Assembly (NCBI GenBank): GCA_012513395.1
Contig: JAAZCH010000062.1
Span: 1 to 11,578, forward strand
Direction of reading: 5' to 3'
Length of the DNA: 11,578 nt
Source of the DNA: Tissierellia bacterium
Lineage (GTDB): Bacteria > Bacillota_A > Clostridia > Tissierellales > Peptoniphilaceae
A program made the position numbers and the translations under genes. This document shows positions 6,251 to 11,578 of the stretch, piece by piece. The notes below the pieces were generated by a model. The model was not told where the DNA came from and did not search any database. It saw only the letters and a list, made by a program, of their open reading frames with translations. The first letter of the stretch is position 1. Each line of letters opens with the position of its first letter.

Positions 6251-7747
6251 ATGGACGTTTTAATGCTTACAGGAGATCCAATAACATTAGAGGACTTATA
6301 CGATGTTGCATATAATAATAAACATGTAGAGATTTCTGAAGATGCGCAAGAAACAGTTAGGAAATCAAGGCAAATACTATTTGATATGGCAGCAGAAGGA
6401 AAGCCAGTCTATGGTTTGAACCGTGGTGTAGGTTGGAACAAGGACAAAGAATTTGATCAAGATTTTTTTGAAGAATATAATCGAAATTTACTTAACAGTC
6501 ACAGTCTTGGAGTAGAACCTTATCATCCAAGTGAACATGTGAGAGCGATTATGCTTTTAAGATTGAATAAAGCTTTAACTGGACATACTGGAATTTCATT
6601 GGACTTATTATATCATTATAGAGATTTTTTGAACTATAAAATACACCCGAGAGTTCCTATGAGATCGTCAATTGGAGAAGGAGATATTACAACTTTATCC
6701 CATATCGGACTTGCTTTCATAGGAGAAGAAGATGTGGAGTTTGAAGGAGATATAATAAACTCTAAGATTGCTATGGAAAGAGTCGGCATGAAGCCAACCA
6801 TTTTAGGCCCCAAGGATGGACTGAGTATAGTATCGAATAACTCCCAAGGGGAAGCAATGGCAGCAGTTGTACTTAAAGAAATAGAAGAAATTGTTCAAAT
6901 GTCTAACATCATATTTTGTTTAAGTTTAGAAGGACTAAATGGAGTAATGGAATCATTTAGGGAAGATGTGAATGAGATTAGAGGTATTAAAGGGCAAATA
7001 AAATGTGCAAGCATTTTTAGAAAACTATTAAAAGGAAGCTTTCTTCACAAGCCTGATCCAAAAAGAGCATTACAAGACCCACTAAGTTTCAGATGTGCAC
7101 ACTCAATTAATGGGGCAATGTATGATGCTATGGATTATGTAAAAGGACAACTTCTAGTCTCTATGAACACTACAGATGATAATCCGTGTATTATTATTGA
7201 AGAAGGGTCTTCATTTGTTAGTGCAAATTTTGAGGTAACATCACTGGCAATTGGTATAGAAATGCTTGCTACTTCTTTAAGTCATCTATCGAAAACATCT
7301 TGTTATAGGATGATTAAACTAGCAGATCCAGGTTTTACTGGATTGACAAAGTTTTTAACACCTAAAGAAGTTACGACAATTGCATATGGAACAATTCAAA
7401 AAACCTTCACAATGCTTGATACACAAAACAGGGGACTAGCAAATCCTTCATCTATGGATTTTTATTCCTTAGCGGGCACTATAGAAGATCACGCAAGTAA
7501 TTTACCTCTAGCTTGCTATAAGATTTTTCAAATGCTAGATAATATTAGATATATTATCGGAATAGAGGCTATGCATGCTGTTCAAGCTATAGACTTAAGA
7601 GGAAATATGGAGCTTGGAGAAGGAACAAAAAAAGCATATGAATTAATTAGAGAAGCAGTGCCATTTTATGATAAAGATAGAAACATATCCAAAGACATCA
7701 AAAAAATATATGAATTAATAAAATCTAAAGAACTACTTAAAATCTAG
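6251..7747 (+). CDS. HAL/PAL-fold lyase without the MIO tripeptide; candidate betaine (ergothionase-type) lyase
   Basis: This 498-residue protein spans the whole histidine/phenylalanine ammonia-lyase fold. Family positions that can be read are Tyr54 in VYGLNRGVG, His84 in RNLLNSHSLGV, QDPLSFRC (275-282, with Arg281), TTDDNP (307-312), DPGFTGLTKFL (359-369) and Glu412-Asp413 in GTIEDHAS. The MIO site is altered: the usual GSVGASGDLAPLAH reads SSIGEGDITTLSH (139-151), so Ala-Ser is replaced by a single Glu143. The nearby NGT motif is also changed, to VSNNSQG. Lys384 lies where many relatives have a small or aromatic residue and may be a catalytic acid or base. Without MIO it is unlikely to release ammonia from an ordinary amino acid. 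Ergothionase, which as I recall has this fold and works without MIO, splits ergothioneine into trimethylamine and thiourocanate. The coupled BCCT transporter supports a trimethylated substrate. AAAGGAG sits six bases before the start. Fold confidence is high; substrate is inferred. Confidence 0.85.
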   Translation: MDVLMLTGDPITLEDLYDVAYNNKHVEISEDAQETVRKSRQILFDMAAEGKPVYGLNRGVGWNKDKEFDQDFFEEYNRNLLNSHSLGVEPYHPSEHVRAIMLLRLNKALTGHTGISLDLLYHYRDFLNYKIHPRVPMRSSIGEGDITTLSHIGLAFIGEEDVEFEGDIINSKIAMERVGMKPTILGPKDGLSIVSNNSQGEAMAAVVLKEIEEIVQMSNIIFCLSLEGLNGVMESFREDVNEIRGIKGQIKCASIFRKLLKGSFLHKPDPKRALQDPLSFRCAHSINGAMYDAMDYVKGQLLVSMNTTDDNPCIIIEEGSSFVSANFEVTSLAIGIEMLATSLSHLSKTSCYRMIKLADPGFTGLTKFLTPKEVTTIAYGTIQKTFTMLDTQNRGLANPSSMDFYSLAGTIEDHASNLPLACYKIFQMLDNIRYIIGIEAMHAVQAIDLRGNMELGEGTKKAYELIREAVPFYDKDRNISKDIKKIYELIKSKELLKI

Positions 7748-7752
7748 GAGGA
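7746..7752 (+). promoter_or_regulatory. Shine-Dalgarno overlapping the first lyase stop codon
   Basis: AGGAGGA starts on the last two bases of the lyase's TAG stop codon (7745-7747) and ends four bases before the transporter's ATG at 7757. This strong site makes re-initiation by ribosomes finishing the lyase likely, so the lyase and transporter should be made together. Confidence 0.75.
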
Positions 7753-7756
7753 TAGC

Positions 7757-9295
7757 ATGGAAAATAAAAAAAATATTCGATGGGAAGTGTTTATACCTGC
7801 ATTTTCGATTATATTTATAGCTGCAGTAATAGGAATTGTCAACAATGAAGCTCTTACAACTGTATCAAATAATTTTTTTAACTGGTCATTGGATACTTTC
7901 GGATGGCTATATCAATATGTAACTATTGGATGTTTATTTATAGTTATAGTAATGATGTTTTCAAAAGTTGGAAAAATAAGAATCGGTGGAAAAGACGCAA
8001 AACCAAAGTATTCTATGGGAACATGGTTTGCAATGACTCTTACAGGAGGAGTTGCAACAGGTATAGTAAGTTGGGGTCTTAATGAGCCACTTATCTACTA
8101 TGGAAATATTTGGGGTGAATTGGATGGGCTAGGAATAGAACCCTTCTCTGCACACGCAGCAAGATTTGCTCTAGGGAGAAGTTTTTTTAACTGGTCATTT
8201 ATTCCCTACGCATTATATGGTTTGGCTGGAGTGCTAGTAGCTTATATCTATTTTAATAAAAAAGAACAATTAAATGTAACTTCTACTTTAGTTCCTCTTT
8301 TTGGCGATAAAGTTAAAAAAGGACCTGTTTCTGCAGTAATCGATACATTATCGATGCTAGCAATTGCGATAGGACTTACTTCAGGTCTTTCTATGTGTAT
8401 AGTACTTATAACATCTGGATTAAAATCTGCATACAATATTCCTACAACAATGCCTATGTTTATTGGAGTTGGAGTGGTTATTATATTATTGTTTACTCTA
8501 TCTTCATATGTAGGTATGGATAAAGGCTTAAAAATTGTTGGTAGTTTGAATGCATGGTTTTATTATGGATTGTTACTTTTATTATTAGTTATAGGACCGA
8601 CGCTATTTATATTTAGAAATTCTACTGCAGGAATGGCCGAATGGCTGCAAAATTTCTGGATATGGGGATTAGATCCAATTGACATTGGTGGAGAAGCCCT
8701 GGTGAGATCTTGGACTTTGTTTGACTGGGCGGTTTGGATTGCATACGCTCCTGTAACTGGTATTTTCTTGGGACAGATATCGTATGGAAGAACAATCAAA
8801 GAAGTATTGATGATAAATGTAATTCTACCTGCAATATTTGGCATTATCTGGTTCAGTATTTGGGGTAATTATGGATTATTTTTACAAATGCAAGGACAAG
8901 TGGATTTGGTAGCAACAATCCAAAACTCTAATGCTACTATGGCACTATTTGAATTTATGAAACATTTACCATTGTCAGCTATACTGATACCATTTAATTT
9001 ACTTATTATTCTAGTATCATTTGTTACTGCTGCAGATGCCACATCAAATAACGTAGCATCTATGTGTATTAGAGATATACCTATAGGATCAGAAGCACCA
9101 GAATATTTAAAAGTAATTTGGGGCGCTACTATTGGAGTAGTTGCAATAATAATGGCTGCATTCGGTGGTGGAGAACAAGGGGTGCAAGGGGTAAAATCCT
9201 TGGCAGCTGCAGGAGGATTTGTAGTATTGTTTATATTTATACTTCAAATAATTTCAGCAGTTAAAATGTTTTTCTTTGACGAACTTGTCGAGTAA
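7757..9295 (+). CDS. BCCT-family transporter (betaine/carnitine/choline type)
   Basis: This 512-residue inner-membrane protein has about 12 hydrophobic segments. Family motifs are SWGLNEPLIYYG (105-116), the signature around SWTLFDWAVWIAYAP (318-332) running into GQISYGRTIKE, and TAADATSNNVAS near the C-terminus. BCCT proteins carry compounds with a quaternary ammonium group held in a cage of aromatic residues. Here the signature helix offers Trp324, Trp327 and Tyr330. Compared with BetP, the first Trp of the WW pair is Val326, and Tyr replaces the last Trp, as I recall for CaiT. There is no long charged C-terminal tail like the osmosensing tail of BetP, which fits nutrient uptake or exchange rather than osmoprotection. 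Only nine bases separate it from the first lyase, whose likely substrate it would import. Na+ coupling versus antiport cannot be decided by eye. Confidence 0.92.
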   Translation: MENKKNIRWEVFIPAFSIIFIAAVIGIVNNEALTTVSNNFFNWSLDTFGWLYQYVTIGCLFIVIVMMFSKVGKIRIGGKDAKPKYSMGTWFAMTLTGGVATGIVSWGLNEPLIYYGNIWGELDGLGIEPFSAHAARFALGRSFFNWSFIPYALYGLAGVLVAYIYFNKKEQLNVTSTLVPLFGDKVKKGPVSAVIDTLSMLAIAIGLTSGLSMCIVLITSGLKSAYNIPTTMPMFIGVGVVIILLFTLSSYVGMDKGLKIVGSLNAWFYYGLLLLLLVIGPTLFIFRNSTAGMAEWLQNFWIWGLDPIDIGGEALVRSWTLFDWAVWIAYAPVTGIFLGQISYGRTIKEVLMINVILPAIFGIIWFSIWGNYGLFLQMQGQVDLVATIQNSNATMALFEFMKHLPLSAILIPFNLLIILVSFVTAADATSNNVASMCIRDIPIGSEAPEYLKVIWGATIGVVAIIMAAFGGGEQGVQGVKSLAAAGGFVVLFIFILQIISAVKMFFFDELVE

Positions 9296-9301
9296 AATCA
9301 T

Positions 9302-9333
9302 ATAGGAGGTTACTTTCAAAAGTAACCTCCTAT
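9302..9333. repeat. Perfect 15-bp inverted repeat between transporter and second lyase
   Basis: ATAGGAGGTTACTTT (9302-9316) is matched exactly by its reverse complement at 9319-9333, with only two bases between the arms, so the top pairs must open in RNA. It begins six bases after the transporter's stop codon. The sequence after it is A-rich, with no U-tract. One arm contains AGGAGG, but no start codon lies at a useful distance. The second lyase appears to use AGAGGT at 9344-9349. Confidence 0.6.
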
Positions 9334-9353
9334 TAATAAAAAAAGAGGTAATT

Positions 9354-10889
9354 ATGAAAAATATTAGCAATACATATATTATTAATCAAGATATCAATCT
9401 AGCAGAATTTATTTCCGTAGTCAGAAACAAAGTACAAATAGAATTTTCTCAAGAATTTATTGATAGGGTTAATAAAAGCAGAGAACTAGTCGAGCAGTGG
9501 GTAGATGAAGAAAGAATTATATACGGCGTGACAACAGGATTTGGTGCAAATGTTACTAAAACTATTTCCAAAGAAGATGCAAAAACTCTACAACTTAATA
9601 TAGTAAGATCTCATGCAACATCTGTCGGCGATAGAATGACCGAAGAAGAAGTACGAGGCACTATGCTGATGTGCATATTGAATTTAGGGAGAGGATATAG
9701 TGGAGTTAGGATAGAAACCTTAGAGAGATACAAAGAATTTTTAAATAAAAATATTATTTCCTTTGCACCAAAACACGGATCAGTAGGATATCTATCTCCC
9801 GAAGCTCACATAGCCCTTGGAGTAATTGGAGAGGGAAAAATCGTTGATGACAAAGAGATTGTAGAATCCAAAGATATTTTCCAAAGACATGGTTTATCTA
9901 GTTATGAACTATCTTATAAAGAAGGTCTAGCGTTAGTGTCTGGCACTACAGGTGTAACAGCAATGGCGGCAATATCATTATATGATATTTTAAATGCAAC
10001 TAAAACAGCAGATATTATTTCAGCCATGACATTAGAAGTATCTAAAGGTACGCTACGTGCTTTTGATGAAAGAGTTATGGATGTCAAAAACCATAAGTAC
10101 CAAAAAGATACTGCTACAAATATCAGAAATATTTTAAAAGATTCTGAGATTGCAAAAGAATTTTACGACTTTAGGCTACAAGATGCACTTTCAGTCCGAT
10201 GCGTTCCACAACTTCATGGAGCAGCTAAAAAAACTATTTATGACGCAAAAAATACAGTGGAAAATGAAATGAATAGCTGTGCAGACAATCCAATAATTTG
10301 GTCCGACTGCGAGACATCTATGGCCATTTCCTCAGGAAATCCAGATTCTTCATTTATAGGCTTGGAGATGGATTCAGTATGTATGGCTGCGGCTATGATT
10401 GCAAAAATGTCAGAACGTAGGAATAATCGATTGATAGATGGAAATCTGTCAGGAAATCCTTGGTTTTTAATAAATAATCCTGGTCTAAATTCAGGATTGA
10501 TGATACCGCAATATACTCAAGCTGGTCTTTTAAACGAAATAAAAGTTTTGGCAACACCGTCAGTAATTGACAACATACCAACATGTGGAAATCAAGAAGA
10601 CTATGTTGCAATGGGATATAATTCTTCTTTGAAAGCTATAGAAATTTCAAAAAAATTAGAATATATATTGGCGATAGAGCTATTGTCTGCATATCAATCT
10701 TATCAATACCTAGACCCAAAACTGCAAAAGAGCTCTGTAACAGAAAAAATATTTTTAGAAATTCAAAAAAAAGTTCCCATATTAGAAGAAGATGAATATT
10801 TGTATCCTTATATCGAGTATATAAGAGAACTTATTCACACGAATAGGATTTTAGAAATTGCAGAAAATTTGGTAGGCGAACTTATTTAG
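9354..10889 (+). CDS. HAL/PAL-fold lyase with exact deletion of the MIO-forming Ala-Ser-Gly
   Basis: This 511-residue protein keeps histidine ammonia-lyase hallmarks along its length: IYGVTTGFG (Tyr57), LQLNIVRSHATSVG (His87), LQDALSVRCVPQLHGA (Arg282), SCADNPIIW (308-316), SERRNNRLID, PGLNSGLMIPQ and NQEDYVAMG (Glu415). The expected GSVGASGDLAPLAH, however, reads GSVGYLSPEAH (142-152). The flanks align perfectly if just Ala-Ser-Gly is removed and Asp becomes Tyr146. The NGT motif, whose Asn supports MIO in ordinary enzymes, reads VSGTTG with Ser196. Both changes fit an enzyme that has given up MIO rather than a damaged gene, since the frame is open and the rest conserved. It is clearly different from the first lyase, so the two are not a recent duplication. 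It may act on a related betaine, or on the same substrate class with another ring. AGAGGT at 9344-9349 supports the start. Standard pipelines would probably call it histidine ammonia-lyase, which I doubt. Confidence 0.85.
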   Translation: MKNISNTYIINQDINLAEFISVVRNKVQIEFSQEFIDRVNKSRELVEQWVDEERIIYGVTTGFGANVTKTISKEDAKTLQLNIVRSHATSVGDRMTEEEVRGTMLMCILNLGRGYSGVRIETLERYKEFLNKNIISFAPKHGSVGYLSPEAHIALGVIGEGKIVDDKEIVESKDIFQRHGLSSYELSYKEGLALVSGTTGVTAMAAISLYDILNATKTADIISAMTLEVSKGTLRAFDERVMDVKNHKYQKDTATNIRNILKDSEIAKEFYDFRLQDALSVRCVPQLHGAAKKTIYDAKNTVENEMNSCADNPIIWSDCETSMAISSGNPDSSFIGLEMDSVCMAAAMIAKMSERRNNRLIDGNLSGNPWFLINNPGLNSGLMIPQYTQAGLLNEIKVLATPSVIDNIPTCGNQEDYVAMGYNSSLKAIEISKKLEYILAIELLSAYQSYQYLDPKLQKSSVTEKIFLEIQKKVPILEEDEYLYPYIEYIRELIHTNRILEIAENLVGELI

Positions 10890-10917
10890 ATTAACATATG
10901 TTTTATAAGAGGTGAAT

Positions 10918-11578
10918 ATGATTAAGTTATTCAGTATTGGACAACAATTACAAAAAGACAAATCTCCCTTTGTTATCAATCTAATAATTAAAAAGGAAGG
11001 CTCATCACCTAGGGAAACGGGAGCTTGGATGATTGTAGATGGAGAAGGACTTAAAGCAGGGACTATTGGTGGTGGAATGTTAGAGTTTCAAGCTATTGAA
11101 AAGTCTAAAGAGCTAATAAAGCTGAAAAAATCTACTACAGAAAAATATATTTTAAACGACGACGTTGCCAAAAATATGGGCATGGTTTGTGGTGGGAACA
11201 ATACAGTTTTGTTCTTGTACGTAGATCCTAGCAATCTAGAATTAGAAAATATATTTGAAATAGTATTATCAAACTTTAAAGACAAATTTGTAGAACTAGT
11301 TATTGGAACTAGTAATTTAGGGCTTAATCTAAATATAAATGGAGAATTGATGGCATCTTATGGAGAGATTACTCCAGAAGAAGATACAGTGAAATTTAGT
11401 ATTCTAGATAAGAAAAAGATGTTCGTATTTGGCGGAGGCCATATAGCTCAGTGTCTAGTTCCCATTTTAAATGATTTAGAATTTGAAACTATTGTAATTG
11501 AAGATAGAGAAGAATTTTTACTTGAAGAACAATTTCCGCAGTCACTGAGAATACTCTCACAAGATTATAGCACTGCCA
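10918..11578 (+). CDS. xdhC: XdhC-family molybdenum hydroxylase maturation protein (3' end outside window)
   Basis: The reading frame is open from the ATG to the window edge, giving 220 complete codons. AAGAGGTG at 10907-10914 is the ribosome binding site, and 28 bases separate it from the second lyase. The N-terminal XdhC/CoxI domain is recognised by GSSPRETGAWMIV, GTIGGGMLE and NMGMVCGG. A Rossmann-type second domain begins near VFGGGHIAQCLVPIL and continues to TIVIEDREEF, where it is cut. XdhC proteins bind the molybdenum cofactor, support its sulfuration, and insert it into xanthine dehydrogenase-family enzymes; they are not part of the finished enzyme. Its presence ties the far end of the cluster to the Mo hydroxylase at 1076-4624, with both lyases and both transporters in between, which is the best evidence that the whole run is one system. 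Confidence 0.92.
   Translation, partial: MIKLFSIGQQLQKDKSPFVINLIIKKEGSSPRETGAWMIVDGEGLKAGTIGGGMLEFQAIEKSKELIKLKKSTTEKYILNDDVAKNMGMVCGGNNTVLFLYVDPSNLELENIFEIVLSNFKDKFVELVIGTSNLGLNLNINGELMASYGEITPEEDTVKFSILDKKKMFVFGGGHIAQCLVPILNDLEFETIVIEDREEFLLEEQFPQSLRILSQDYSTA

Noticed and set aside
9302..9333. Intrinsic terminators at the three perfect intergenic inverted repeats
   Set aside because: None is followed by a U-tract on either strand; A-rich or mixed sequence follows instead.
6251..10889. Annotating both HAL/PAL-fold genes as histidine ammonia-lyase (hutH) and the locus as classical histidine utilisation
   Set aside because: Neither protein has the Ala-Ser-Gly needed for MIO, and no urocanate hydratase, imidazolonepropionase or formiminoglutamate enzyme is in the window.
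9354..10889. The second lyase as a pseudogene because of its missing catalytic tripeptide
   Set aside because: The frame is intact at full length and all other family motifs are conserved. The supporting Asn is also replaced, which indicates adaptation rather than decay.
1..11578. tRNA, rRNA, CRISPR array, insertion sequence or phage signals
   Set aside because: No spaced repeat array, transposase-like protein, terminal repeats or RNA-gene signature was seen on either strand.

Overview
The window is low-GC, AT-rich DNA with AGGAGG-type ribosome binding sites, AGA/ATA-rich codon use and short gene spacing. This points to an anaerobic member of the Bacillota (Clostridia or Tissierellia type). 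That placement is inference from composition and gene content; no rRNA or other marker is present. All nine recognisable genes lie on the + strand and read like one catabolic locus.

Layout. 1-241: AT-rich leader with a good promoter. 242-886: GntR/FCD-type regulator, closed by a clear intrinsic terminator (913-946). 972-1027: candidate promoter followed by a combined tandem/inverted repeat that could be the regulator's operator. 1076-4624: three overlapping genes for a molybdenum hydroxylase of the xanthine dehydrogenase family (2Fe-2S, FAD and Mo-cofactor subunits). 4741-6120: YfcC/DcuC-type membrane carrier. 6251-7747: first histidine/phenylalanine ammonia-lyase (HAL/PAL) fold protein. 7757-9295: BCCT-family transporter, translationally coupled to the first lyase. 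9354-10889: second HAL/PAL-fold protein. 10918 to the window end: XdhC-family Mo-hydroxylase maturation protein, cut by the window edge. Three gene gaps (4625-4740, 6121-6250, 9296-9353) hold long inverted repeats without a U-tract.

The main observation is that both HAL/PAL-fold proteins lack the Ala-Ser-Gly tripeptide that cyclises into the MIO electrophile of ordinary ammonia-lyases, while keeping most of the rest of the active site. In the second protein exactly those three residues are missing from an otherwise canonical motif; in the first, Ala-Ser is replaced by one Glu. MIO is needed to expel ammonia, a poor leaving group, but need not be required to expel trimethylamine. One lyase sits in a coupled pair with a BCCT transporter, a family that carries quaternary ammonium compounds. 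The most economical reading is therefore uptake of an aromatic betaine, with ergothioneine (histidine betaine thione) the leading candidate and hercynine or other trimethylated amino acids as alternatives. Elimination of trimethylamine would follow, then oxidation of the aryl-acrylate product or its heterocycle by the Mo hydroxylase, matured by the XdhC protein. The YfcC carrier would export a product or import a second substrate, and the GntR protein would control the locus. The lyase motifs are read directly from the sequence; the pathway is inference.
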